Assembly: GCF_005768555.2 (NCBI RefSeq)
Contig: NZ_VCHX02000144.1
Span: 1-64,000 of the forward strand
Origin: Streptomyces sporangiiformans
GTDB lineage: Bacteria > Actinomycetota > Actinomycetes > Streptomycetales > Streptomycetaceae
Direction: 5' to 3'
DNA length: 64,000 nt
Of this stretch, positions 26,243 through 34,838 are shown piece by piece. The position numbers were made by a program, and so were the translations under genes. How positions within the stretch are numbered: position 1 is the stretch's first letter; every line of letters begins with the position of its first letter. The notes beneath the pieces were generated by a model. That model was not told the DNA's origin, ran no database searches, and was given only the letters and a program-made list of their open reading frames with translations.

Positions 26243-28560
26243 GCTCCGTCCTGTTCCGGCTGATTCCGCTCCGGCTGGTCCCCCTCCAACTGGTTCCGCT
26301 TCTGCTCCGGTGAGGCCAGTTCCAGCGACAGGAACCCGGTCCCGGCCTTCGCCCGCGCTGTCCGTCCGCCGGCGGACAGTCCCCAGGGCGCCGAGGGATC
26401 GCTCGACGAGGCCCGCAGCGTGTCCCCCTCGCGGACGACGGTGAAGGTCACGCCGCCCACGGGCACCGTGACCTGCGCGCCACGCTCCAGGCCGTACGCG
26501 TGCAGGGTGACCCCGTCCGCGTACGGATAGTCGGGCCGGTCCTCGACGGCGCCGACCGGAATCACCGCGCCCGGCCTGACCAGCAGGGGCACGCTCAGGA
26601 ACCCGTGCCGCTCGCGCACCCAGCGAGGCCCGGTGACCGTCCGCCCGCTCAGGAAGTGGGTCCAGGTGCCTTCGGGGACGTAGTACGAAACGTCGCCCTC
26701 GTCGCTGAACACGGGCGCGACCAGCAGATCGGGCCCGAGCATGTACTGCCGCTCCAGATGCGTGCACCCGGGATCGTCCGGGAACTCAAGGACCATCGCC
26801 CGCATCATCGGCACCCCCTCGGCGTGCGCGGCGCGCGCGGCCTCGTACAGGTACGGCATGAGGCGCAGCTTCAGCCGGGTGAACAGCCGCAGCACATCCA
26901 CGGCCTCCTCGTCGAACAGCCACGGGACGCGGTACGACGACGAGCCATGGAGCCGGCTGTGCGAGGACAGCAGCCCGAAGGCGATCCACCGCTTGAACAG
27001 CGCGGGCGGCGGCGTCCCCTCGAAGCCGCCGATGTCATGGCTCCAGTAGCCGAAGCCGGACAACCCGAGCGACAGCCCGCCGCGCAGCGACTCGGCCATC
27101 GACTCGTACGTCGCCTCGCAGTCGCCGCCCCAGTGCACGGGGAACTGCTGGCTGCCGGCCGTCGCCGAGCGGGCGAAGACGACGGCCTCCTCCTCGCCCC
27201 GGTGCTTGCGGAGCACGTCGAAGACGGTGCGGTTGTACAGGTACGTGTAGTAGTTGTGCATGCGCTCCGGGTCGGCGCCGTTCGCGTACGCCACGTCGAC
27301 CGGGACGCGTTCGCCGAAGTCGGTCTTGAAGCAGTCGACGCCCTGCGCGAGCAGTGCCTCCAGCTTCGAGGCGTACCACTGGCGGGCGGCCTCGCTCGTG
27401 AAGTCGACCAGCGCCATCCCCGGCTGCCACAGGTCCCACTGCCATACGCTGCCGTCCGGCTTCTTCAGCAGATGCCCGAGCGCCCGGCCCTCCGCGAACA
27501 GCGGTGAGCGCTGCGCGATATAGGGATTGATCCAGACGCAGATGTGCAGGTCGCGTTCCTTGAGCCGCTTGAGCATCCCCTCCGGATCGGGGAAGACCCG
27601 CGGGTCCCACTCGAAGTCGCACCAGTTGAACTCGCGCATCCAGAAGCAGTCGAAGTGGAAGACGGACAGCGGCAGTTCGCGCTCCTTCATGCCCTCGATG
27701 AAGGACGTGACCGTGGCCTCGTCGTAGGAGGTGGTGAAGGAGGTCGACAGCCACAGTCCGAACGACCAGGCGGGCGGCAGCGCGGGCCGGCCGGTGAGCG
27801 CCGTGTACTTGCGCAGGATGTCCTTCGGCGTCGGGCCGTAGATGACGTAGTACGTCAGCTGCTGGCTCTCCACGCTGAACTGCACCCGCGACACGGTCTC
27901 CGAGCCGACCTCGAACGACACCCGGCCGGGGTGGTCGACGAAGACGCCGTAGCCGGCGTCGGTCAGATAGAACGGGACGTTCTTGTACGCCTGTTCCGTG
28001 GCCGTGCCGCCGTCGGCGTTCCACATGTCGACGACCTGGCCGTTCTTCACGAGCGGCCCGAAGCGCTCGCCCAGCCCGTAGATGTTCGTGCCCACCCCGA
28101 GGCCCAGCTGCTCCCGCAGATAGTGGCCGCCCTCGGCGTCCCGCATGATGCCCATGCCCTTGCGGCCGCTGCTGGTGAGGGTGCGGCCGTCCGCGAGGAA
28201 GTCGACCTGCCAGGGCCCGCCGCGGGAGACCTTGACGGACAGGGCGCCCGAGGTGAGGGTCGCGAACTCGTCGTCGTACGAAGCCGTCGCCGTGACCTCT
28301 TCCTTGCTCACCTCGAACTCGGGGCCGCGCGGCTCCTCGCCCTCGAAGTGCGTGAACGTCACGCCGATGACATCGGGTGCCGGCGCGTGCGCGCTGATCG
28401 TCACGACCGGTCCCTTCAACAGGTCACCGCGGTGGCGGATGGGCTGGGTCGGCGCGTGGATCTCCAACGTGCCGTGCTCGGCGCTCACATCGAGGACCTC
28501 GACCGGATGGGCCGCGGTCACGCCCTCGCGCAGCAGCCAGTAGCCGTCACTGAACTTCAC
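26236..28560 (-). CDS. GH31 alpha-xylosidase, YicI-like
   Basis: 774 residues, almost the same length as E. coli YicI (772). The nucleophile Asp414 in KTDFGE and the acid/base Asp480 in HWGGDC are 66 residues apart, as in YicI. The N-terminal beta-sandwich and the (beta/alpha)8 barrel (LSVFHFDCFWMREFNWCDFEW) are complete. There is no signal peptide, so it acts in the cytoplasm on imported xylosylated oligosaccharides such as isoprimeverose. The start is GTG 28560, 11 bases past the permease stop, with AAGGGG upstream. Its C-terminal tail (QKRNQLEGDQPERNQPEQ) is a short repeat. It overlaps the LacI gene by seven bases. Confidence 0.92.
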   Translation of the reverse strand: MKFSDGYWLLREGVTAAHPVEVLDVSAEHGTLEIHAPTQPIRHRGDLLKGPVVTISAHAPAPDVIGVTFTHFEGEEPRGPEFEVSKEEVTATASYDDEFATLTSGALSVKVSRGGPWQVDFLADGRTLTSSGRKGMGIMRDAEGGHYLREQLGLGVGTNIYGLGERFGPLVKNGQVVDMWNADGGTATEQAYKNVPFYLTDAGYGVFVDHPGRVSFEVGSETVSRVQFSVESQQLTYYVIYGPTPKDILRKYTALTGRPALPPAWSFGLWLSTSFTTSYDEATVTSFIEGMKERELPLSVFHFDCFWMREFNWCDFEWDPRVFPDPEGMLKRLKERDLHICVWINPYIAQRSPLFAEGRALGHLLKKPDGSVWQWDLWQPGMALVDFTSEAARQWYASKLEALLAQGVDCFKTDFGERVPVDVAYANGADPERMHNYYTYLYNRTVFDVLRKHRGEEEAVVFARSATAGSQQFPVHWGGDCEATYESMAESLRGGLSLGLSGFGYWSHDIGGFEGTPPPALFKRWIAFGLLSSHSRLHGSSSYRVPWLFDEEAVDVLRLFTRLKLRLMPYLYEAARAAHAEGVPMMRAMVLEFPDDPGCTHLERQYMLGPDLLVAPVFSDEGDVSYYVPEGTWTHFLSGRTVTGPRWVRERHGFLSVPLLVRPGAVIPVGAVEDRPDYPYADGVTLHAYGLERGAQVTVPVGGVTFTVVREGDTLRASSSDPSAPWGLSAGGRTARAKAGTGFLSLELASPEQKRNQLEGDQPERNQPEQDGAW

Positions 28561-28571
28561 CGGCACACCCC

Positions 28572-29396
28572 TTACTTGACGGCACCCACGGCGATGCCGC
28601 GGGTGAGCGTCCGCTGGAAGACGAGGAAGAAGACGATCGCCGGGAGCACACCGAGCAGGGCGGCCGCGTTGGTCATCGTGGCGTCCATCAGGCGCTGGCC
28701 CTGGAGCACGCCGAGCGCCACCGACACGGTCTGGTTGTCGTTGGAGATCAGCATGACCAGCGGCAGCAGGAACTCGTTCCAGGTCCAGATGAAGAAGAAG
28801 ACCAGGAGCACGCCGATGGTGGGCCGGCTGACGGGGACCACGATCCGCCACAGCACCTGCCACTTGTTCGCCCCGTCGATGCGGGCCGCCTCGATGATCT
28901 CGCGGGGGAACTGCCCCAGGACGGCGGAGAGGAGGTAGGTGCCGAAGGCGGCCTGGATGACCGTGAAGACGATGATCACGCTGAGCCGGGTGTCGTACAG
29001 ACCGGCTTCCTTGCTCAGGTAGTAGATCGGGTAGACCAGCGCCTCCTGCGGCAGCACGTTCGCCAGCACGAAGAAGGCGAGCACCCAGGTGCGTCCCTTG
29101 ATGCGGCCGATGCCGATCGCGTACGCGTTGAGGACGGACAGGACGACGGCCAAGGCCGCGACCGCGCCGCTGACCAGGACCGAGTTGAGGAGCTTCTGGC
29201 CGAAGTCGACGCGCTCCCAGAAGTCCTTCAGTCCGTCCAGGTAGAGGCCGTCGGGGAGACTGAGCGGGCCGTTCGCTGAGTACTCGGCGGGCGACTTGAC
29301 CGCGTTCATCGTGACGATCAGGAACGGCAGGACCATGAAGAGGGCCGCGATGACCAGGGCCACGAGAACCGGATAGCGGCGTACGGCTGTCGTCAT
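28572..29396 (-). CDS. Carbohydrate ABC transporter permease (MalG type)
   Basis: 274-residue inner-membrane permease. The EAA loop is IIEAARIDGANKWQVLWRIVVP, and the C-terminus ends in RGIAVGAVK, both typical of CUT1 importers. Its ATG overlaps the stop of the preceding permease (ATGA), so the two are coupled. It forms the importer with the two upstream genes. The ATPase is probably the shared MsiK encoded elsewhere. Confidence 0.94.
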   Translation of the reverse strand: MTTAVRRYPVLVALVIAALFMVLPFLIVTMNAVKSPAEYSANGPLSLPDGLYLDGLKDFWERVDFGQKLLNSVLVSGAVAALAVVLSVLNAYAIGIGRIKGRTWVLAFFVLANVLPQEALVYPIYYLSKEAGLYDTRLSVIIVFTVIQAAFGTYLLSAVLGQFPREIIEAARIDGANKWQVLWRIVVPVSRPTIGVLLVFFFIWTWNEFLLPLVMLISNDNQTVSVALGVLQGQRLMDATMTNAAALLGVLPAIVFFLVFQRTLTRGIAVGAVK

Positions 29397-30361
29397 GTCC
29401 TAAGCCCCTCCTCGGCGTCCTCGGCGCGGGTCTGGAGCCTGAGTCCGACCAGGGCCAGCAGCAGGATGATCACGGTGAGGACCGTGGAGATCGCGGCGCC
29501 GTACCCCACCTGCGTCTTCTCGAAGAAGGTCGTGAAGGAGAAGTACGAGGGGACGTTCGTGGCGCCGCCCGGACCGCCCTTGGTGAGCACGTACACGGCC
29601 CCGAACACCTTGAGCGCGGCGATCGTGCACCAGGTGAGGACGACATGGATCTCCGGACGGATCTGGGGGAGCGTGATGTGCCAGAAACGGCGCCACCATC
29701 CCGCCCCGTCCAGCTCGGCGGCCTCGTACAGCTGCGGGTCGACGCGCTGCAGGCCCGCCATGAAGACGACGAGCGGAAAGCCGATCTGCACCCACACCAT
29801 CACGCCCATGACGCTGTAGAGGGCGATGTCCGGGTCGCCGAGCCAGTCCTGCTGCCAGGAGCCGAGCCCGACGGCCTGGAGCAGCTCGTTGAGCGAGCCG
29901 TTGTCCGGGGCGAGGATCCAGCTCCACACGATGCCCGCCACCGCGATCGGCAGCACCTGTGGGAGGTAGAAGCAGGCGCGCAGCACCGCGGCCGTCCTGC
30001 TGCCGAAGTGCTTGCCGACGAAGTCGAACAGAGCAGCGGCCAGCACGAGCCCGATGACGGTCGGTACGGCCGCCATGGCGACGACCATGAACAGGCTGTG
30101 CCGGAAGGACGCCCAGAACTCCGAGTCGTCGAGCAGCTCCCGGTAGTTGGCGAGCCCGGACCAGTCGGGGGTGCCCACGCCTTGCCAGTCGGTGAAGCTC
30201 ACCCCGGTGTTCATCGCGAACGGCACGACGATCACGAGCAGGAAGGCGAGCACCCCTGGCAGCAGGAACAGGGCGTACGAGTCGCGGGTACGGGGGCGGC
30301 GCGGGCTGCCGTGATGGTGCTTGCCGACCGCCCGCGCCTCCCGTTCGGCGGTCACCGTCAC
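29393..30361 (-). CDS. Carbohydrate ABC transporter permease (MalF type)
   Basis: 322 residues with six membrane segments and the EAA loop LYEAAELDGAGWWRRFWHITLP. I place the start at GTG 30361, overlapping the binding-protein stop as GTGA; a second GTG two codons on is possible. The much longer open frame upstream is a shadow of the binding-protein gene. A normal-length permease, without the big insert seen in the 4304-5662 gene. Confidence 0.92.
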   Translation of the reverse strand: MTVTAEREARAVGKHHHGSPRRPRTRDSYALFLLPGVLAFLLVIVVPFAMNTGVSFTDWQGVGTPDWSGLANYRELLDDSEFWASFRHSLFMVVAMAAVPTVIGLVLAAALFDFVGKHFGSRTAAVLRACFYLPQVLPIAVAGIVWSWILAPDNGSLNELLQAVGLGSWQQDWLGDPDIALYSVMGVMVWVQIGFPLVVFMAGLQRVDPQLYEAAELDGAGWWRRFWHITLPQIRPEIHVVLTWCTIAALKVFGAVYVLTKGGPGGATNVPSYFSFTTFFEKTQVGYGAAISTVLTVIILLLALVGLRLQTRAEDAEEGLRT

Positions 30362-31653
30362 TGCTTCGGCACACCCTTGTCGTACGCCTCCTGCAACGCG
30401 TCGAGGTACGCGTCCGGTTCGGTGCCGCCCGTGATCAGTTTCTGGGTCTCGGAGACGAGGACGTCGTAGAAGCCGGTGACGGGCCAGTCGGGATAGAAGG
30501 CCAGACCGTCCTTCTCCGCGAGGGCGTTGAAGTCGGCGATCAGCTCCTTGGCCTGCGGGTCGGTGATGGCGGCCGCATCGGCGGCCACCGGGACACCACC
30601 CTTGTTGCCCAGCAGGTTCTGGATCTTCTTCGACATGGTGATGTCGATGAAGTCGTAGGCCAGGTCCTTGTTCTTCGCTCCCTTGGGGACCACCCAGAGG
30701 TTGCCGCCGGAGCCGAGCGTGAGGTTCGTGTCCGGCCAGAGGAAGGTGCCCCAGTCGAACTTGGCCTCCGCCTTGAAGCGGCCGTACCACCAGCTGCCGG
30801 AGAAGAGGATCGGCGCCTTGCCCTGGATGAAGGAGACTCCGGCGTCCTCGGCCTTCGTGCCGCTGGACTTCTTGTCGATGTACCCCTTCTTCACCCAGTC
30901 GGCGAAGGTCTCGGCGCCGTACGTCCAGGCCGTGTCGTGGAAGTCGTTCTTGCCCTTGTACAGCTCGTACTTGTCGACCCAGGCGCGATCGGCCTTCATC
31001 AGGGCGAGCTGGTACAGGTACTGGTGGGCGATGTACTCGGCGCCCGCGTTGGCGAGCGGGGCGACGCCCTTGTCGACGAACTCGTCCATGGCCGCGGTGA
31101 GTTCGGCGAACGTGGTGGGCTCGTCGACGCCGTGCTTCTTGAAGAGGTCCTTGTTGTAGAAGACCATCGTGTACTCGGCGTAGTTCGGCACGCCGAACCA
31201 TTTGCCGGAGCCCATGACGCCGCCCGTGTCGTACTGGCTGGTGGTACGGACACCGGTGCTGAGCTTCTTGTCCCAGCCGCGCTTCGTCGCCTCCGCGGTG
31301 AGGTCGGTGAGGAGGCCCTGCTGCGAGAGCTTGCCCGCCGTCGCGTTGCCCTTGTTGTACTCCATGATGTCGGGGGCGTCGGAGGAGTTGAGGACCATGG
31401 AGGCGGTCTTCTGGATCTGTTCGAAGCCCTTCTCCTCGAACTCCACCTTCACACCCGGGTGGGTCTTCTCGAACTCCTTGATGGCCGCGTTCCAGGCCAC
31501 CCCCATCGCGCTGTTCGGTGCCTCGTAGTGCCACAGCCTCAGCGTCTTGCCGTCGGAAGACCCACTGTCCGAGTCGCCGCAGGAGGCCAGCAGCAGGGCC
31601 CCGCTCAGAGCGGCGGCGGCTACCGCCACCACACGCCTTCGTGCCGTCAACAT
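30358..31653 (-). CDS. Sugar ABC transporter substrate-binding lipoprotein
   Basis: 431 residues. The signal ends in the lipobox LLLASCGDS. The SBP family 1 body includes FEKTHPGVKVEFEEKGFEQI and a C-terminal aromatic-rich lobe. A GGAGG ribosome site lies upstream of ATG 31653. First gene of the six-gene glycan operon. It probably captures oligosaccharides later cut by the GH31 enzyme inside the cell and GH3 outside; xyloglucan-derived sugars are a reasonable guess from that enzyme pair. Confidence 0.93.
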   Translation of the reverse strand: MLTARRRVVAVAAAALSGALLLASCGDSDSGSSDGKTLRLWHYEAPNSAMGVAWNAAIKEFEKTHPGVKVEFEEKGFEQIQKTASMVLNSSDAPDIMEYNKGNATAGKLSQQGLLTDLTAEATKRGWDKKLSTGVRTTSQYDTGGVMGSGKWFGVPNYAEYTMVFYNKDLFKKHGVDEPTTFAELTAAMDEFVDKGVAPLANAGAEYIAHQYLYQLALMKADRAWVDKYELYKGKNDFHDTAWTYGAETFADWVKKGYIDKKSSGTKAEDAGVSFIQGKAPILFSGSWWYGRFKAEAKFDWGTFLWPDTNLTLGSGGNLWVVPKGAKNKDLAYDFIDITMSKKIQNLLGNKGGVPVAADAAAITDPQAKELIADFNALAEKDGLAFYPDWPVTGFYDVLVSETQKLITGGTEPDAYLDALQEAYDKGVPKQ

Positions 31654-32008
31654 CCAGTGCCTCCAGGGGAGTCGGATGGCTCACTGTCCCGGTGAGTCGT
31701 GCTCGTCACGCTCGTGGTGGGGGGCATCACGCAGCGTTCGTCGAATCGTTTCGATGCGTGATGTCGAAGCGCTTCGACGGGCGAAGGTATGTGGGAGCCG
31801 GGGGCGCGTCAATGGAATTTGCGGGAATCGCTGTCGAGGACCCCGTCCCGTGTCCGGGACATCTCGTGGACGCGAACCCGTCGAACCGGCTGGTCCGCGC
31901 ACTCCGGCTGGTGCGCACACTCCGGCCTGTCCGTGCCCTCAACCGGCCCTGCCCGTAGGGCTATCGTGGTTCAGACATGCGTACGGGCCCAGGGGGAGGC
32001 GGCGGGAC
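31654..32008. promoter_or_regulatory. Divergent control region between the glycan operon and the P450 gene
   Basis: 355 bases with no credible gene. The left part carries the two LacI-type palindromes. The right part has direct repeats of the type CTGGTCCGCGCACTCCGG / CTGGTGCGCACACTCCGG just before the P450 start. Promoters for both directions must be here. Confidence 0.5.
31741..31778. promoter_or_regulatory. Two LacI-family operators
   Basis: GTCGAAGCGCTTCGAC (31763-31778) is a perfect 16-bp palindrome with the central CG typical of LacI-family sites. TCGAATCGTTTCGA (31741-31754) is a second copy that departs from symmetry at one base pair. Their centres are 23 bases apart, about two helical turns. 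They lie 90-125 bases upstream of the binding-protein start. The LacI regulator at 25238-26242 is the natural candidate. Confidence 0.72.
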
Positions 32009-33412
32009 ATGGCGACGGCGACCGTGAGCGTACAGGCCCCGATCGTGGCGGGGACGCCACTGTTCGGTTCGATGAGCGACCTCCTGAGGGATCCTCTCGC
32101 GACGTATCTGGGGGCGCGGAGCGCGTACGGCGACGTGGTGCGCTTCCGCGCCGGCCCGCCGGGGCTGCGCAGGGACATGTACGCGGTGTTCTCGGCCGAC
32201 GGCGCCCAGCAGGTCCTGGCGACGCGGTCCGCCGACTTCCGCAAGGACAACGCCTTCTACGAGGTACTGCGGGAGACGATCGGCAACGGCCTGCTCACCA
32301 GCCAGGACGACGCCTACCTCCGCCAGCGCCGCCTCGTCCAACCGCTGTTCACCCGCCGCCGCGTGGACGGCTACGCGGACCAGGTCACCCAGGAGGCGGT
32401 CGCCCTGGCCGACGCCTGGCGAGGGCGCCCGGACGGAGCCGTCGAACTGGTCGGCGAGATGCACCGGTTCGCGCTCCGCATGGTCGGCCGGGTGTTGTTC
32501 GGGACGGACGTGGAGAAGGCGTTCGACGTGATCGAGCGCACGATGCCCGCGCTCCAGAAGTACTCCCTGAAGCGGGGCCTCGCACCTGTCAAGCCGCCCC
32601 GCACCTGGCCCACACCCGCCAACCGCCGCGCCGACCGCAACCAGGCCGAACTGTTCGCGCTCTGCGACGGCATCATCGAGAGCCGTCGCGGCGGGCGGGG
32701 CACAGGCACGCAGGACACCGGCCCACAGGGCGGCACCGAAGACCTGGCCACCCTCCTCGTCCGGGCCGAGAACGCCGAGGACGGCAGCCTCGACGCCACC
32801 GAACTGCGCGAACAGGTACTGATCTTCCTGCTGGCCGGCCACGAGACCACCGCCACCGCGCTCGCCTTCGCCCTGCATCTCCTGGCCCGCCACCCCGAGC
32901 AGCAGCGGCGGGTACGGGAGGAGGTGGACCGCCTGCTCGGCGGACCCGGCGGGCGGGCGCCCACGGCGGCGGACATGGGGGAGTTGCGGTATCTGACGAT
33001 GGTGCTGAAGGAAGCGATGCGGCTGTATCCGTCCGCGCCCGTCATCGGCCGCCGCGCGGTCGCGGACACGGAGATCGACGGCGTCCACATACCGGCCGGC
33101 GCCGATGTCCTCGTCAGCCCATGGGTCACCCAACGCCATCCCGACTACTGGCCCGACCCGGACCGCTTCGACCCCGAGCGCTTCACCCCGGAGGCGGAGG
33201 CGGGCCGCCCGCGTTACGCCTGGTTCCCGTTCGGGGGCGGACCGCGCGCCTGCATCGGGCAGCACCTGTCGATGCTGGAGTCGGTGCTGGGGCTCGCGGT
33301 GCTGCTCCAGACCTATGAGTTCGAGCCCGCGGACGAGGCAGAAGTGCCGCTCGGCGCGGCGATCACCCTGACGGCCAAGGGGCCCGTCCGCTGCCGGATC
33401 ACGCCCCGCTGA
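32009..33412 (+). CDS. Cytochrome P450
   Basis: Heme monooxygenase, 467 residues. The heme-binding loop is FPFGGGPRACIGQ with the axial Cys415. The I-helix oxygen motif is AGHETTATA, and ExxR is Glu335/Arg338 (KEAMRLYP). The start is ATG 32009, behind GGGGGAGG. The proximal motif and the CYP4/CYP102-like look suggest a fatty-acid or terpenoid hydroxylase, but the substrate cannot be read from sequence. No ferredoxin or reductase gene is next to it. It stands alone between the glycan operon and a convergent transporter gene. Confidence 0.94.
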   Translation: MATATVSVQAPIVAGTPLFGSMSDLLRDPLATYLGARSAYGDVVRFRAGPPGLRRDMYAVFSADGAQQVLATRSADFRKDNAFYEVLRETIGNGLLTSQDDAYLRQRRLVQPLFTRRRVDGYADQVTQEAVALADAWRGRPDGAVELVGEMHRFALRMVGRVLFGTDVEKAFDVIERTMPALQKYSLKRGLAPVKPPRTWPTPANRRADRNQAELFALCDGIIESRRGGRGTGTQDTGPQGGTEDLATLLVRAENAEDGSLDATELREQVLIFLLAGHETTATALAFALHLLARHPEQQRRVREEVDRLLGGPGGRAPTAADMGELRYLTMVLKEAMRLYPSAPVIGRRAVADTEIDGVHIPAGADVLVSPWVTQRHPDYWPDPDRFDPERFTPEAEAGRPRYAWFPFGGGPRACIGQHLSMLESVLGLAVLLQTYEFEPADEAEVPLGAAITLTAKGPVRCRITPR

Positions 33413-33497
33413 GGGACTTCAGCGGACTCGGCACATCCCGCGGGGCACTTCAGCGGACGCCCGCATCGACTCGGCGGACTCAGCGGGCCTGGGAGAC
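33413..33497. repeat. Short direct repeats (ACTTCAGCGGA type) between convergent genes
   Basis: Five imperfect copies of a CTCAGCGG/TTCAGCGG element fall in 85 bases between the P450 stop and the transporter stop. No clear terminator hairpin is visible. Confidence 0.4.
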
Positions 33498-34838
33498 TCA
33501 GCGGATCCCGCGGAACCGCGCCCCCGCCGCCAGCGCCGCGATGCTCAGCAGCGCGACCGCGACCAGGTAGTAGCTCGGCGAGACCTGCGAACCCGTCGCC
33601 GTGACCAGCGCAGCGGCGATCGTCGGAGTGAAGCCGCCGAAGACCGCGACCGTGGTGTTGTAACTGAAGGAGAGGCCGGTCGCGCGGGCCCGGACCGGGA
33701 ACGCGTCGGACATCACCGAAGGCAGCGCCCCGAAGTAGGCCGCCTTCAGCAGGCCGAGGATCGTCATGCACAGCACGAGCGTCAGGAACGACGGCGCCCT
33801 GGTGAGCCATATGAACAACGGCACGGCGCTCGCGGCGATCAGCAGCGCGGCCGGCACCATGATCCTCAGCCGTCCGAACCGGTCCGCCAACAGGCCCACC
33901 ACCGGAGTCCCCAGTGTCAGGATCGCACCGGCGACGAACAGCGCCACGAACGACAGCGATTCGTCGAGACCGAGCTCCTTGATCCCGAAGGTCGGCAGGT
34001 ACTGGAGGACGAAGTTGAGCGCCGTCGACACGATGAGCACGCCGCCGGCGATCAGCAGGCCGCCCCAGTGGTCACGGAAGACGGTGCGGATCGGCGAGGC
34101 CTCCGGTCCCGCCGTGCCCTTGGCCGCGCCCGTGCCCTCGGCCGTGCCCGTGCCCGCGCCCTCCGTCGCGGCCGTGATCGCCGGAGACTCGTCCACGTAC
34201 CGGCGTACGAAGTAACCGACCGGACCGATCAACAGGCCGAACACGAACGGCACCCGCCAGCCCCACGACGTCATCTGCTCCTCGGACAGCACCGCGGTCA
34301 GACCCGCCGCGAACCCCGCGGCCATCAGCGTCGAGAGCCCCTGACTCGCGAACTGGAAGCTGCCCAGGAAGCTCTTCCGCCGCTCGTTCCGCTCGACGAG
34401 GAACGACGTCGCCGCCCCGAACTCCCCGCCCGCCGCGAAGCCCTGGATCAGCCGCGCGAGGATGATGCCCAGGGGCGCGACGACGCCGAGTGCGGCGTAC
34501 CCCGGCATGAAGGCCATCATCAGCGTGCCGACCACCATCAGCCGGATCGACAGCATCAACGCCTTCTTGCGGCCGTGCCGGTCGGCGTACGCGCCGATCA
34601 GCAGACCGCCGATCGGACGGATCAGATACGTGATGCCGAACACCGCGTAGGTCTGGACGAGTTGGATGCCCGGGTCGCCGGCCGGGAAGAACGTCTTGCC
34701 GATGTACGACGCCAGCAGCGCGTACAGCGCGAGGTCGAACCATTCGAGAGCGTTGCCGATGGTGGCGGCGGCGATCGCGCGACGGGCGGACGTCCGCGGC
34801 GGCGCCGACTGTGTCTGCCGGCCGGCGACTTCGGTCAT
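33498..34838 (-). CDS. MFS transporter, metabolite:H+ symporter (MHS) type
   Basis: 446 residues with about 12 membrane segments. The family loop between TM2 and TM3 is GAYADRHGRKKAL, and ARLIQGFAAGGEFG marks the ShiA/ProP-type symporters. Its ATG overlaps the stop of the upstream peptidase gene as ATGA. This coupling suggests the transporter moves a substrate or product of that peptidase, for example a peptide-like or amidated compound. A low-complexity Gly/Thr/Ala segment occupies the central cytoplasmic loop (about residues 220-245). Confidence 0.92.
   Translation of the reverse strand: MTEVAGRQTQSAPPRTSARRAIAAATIGNALEWFDLALYALLASYIGKTFFPAGDPGIQLVQTYAVFGITYLIRPIGGLLIGAYADRHGRKKALMLSIRLMVVGTLMMAFMPGYAALGVVAPLGIILARLIQGFAAGGEFGAATSFLVERNERRKSFLGSFQFASQGLSTLMAAGFAAGLTAVLSEEQMTSWGWRVPFVFGLLIGPVGYFVRRYVDESPAITAATEGAGTGTAEGTGAAKGTAGPEASPIRTVFRDHWGGLLIAGGVLIVSTALNFVLQYLPTFGIKELGLDESLSFVALFVAGAILTLGTPVVGLLADRFGRLRIMVPAALLIAASAVPLFIWLTRAPSFLTLVLCMTILGLLKAAYFGALPSVMSDAFPVRARATGLSFSYNTTVAVFGGFTPTIAAALVTATGSQVSPSYYLVAVALLSIAALAAGARFRGIR

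Noticed and set aside
29393..31684. 763-codon minus-strand frame upstream of the MalF-type permease
   Set aside because: Only the last 322 codons are a permease; the rest overlaps the binding-protein gene in another frame and has no sense. The GTG at 30361 is the start.
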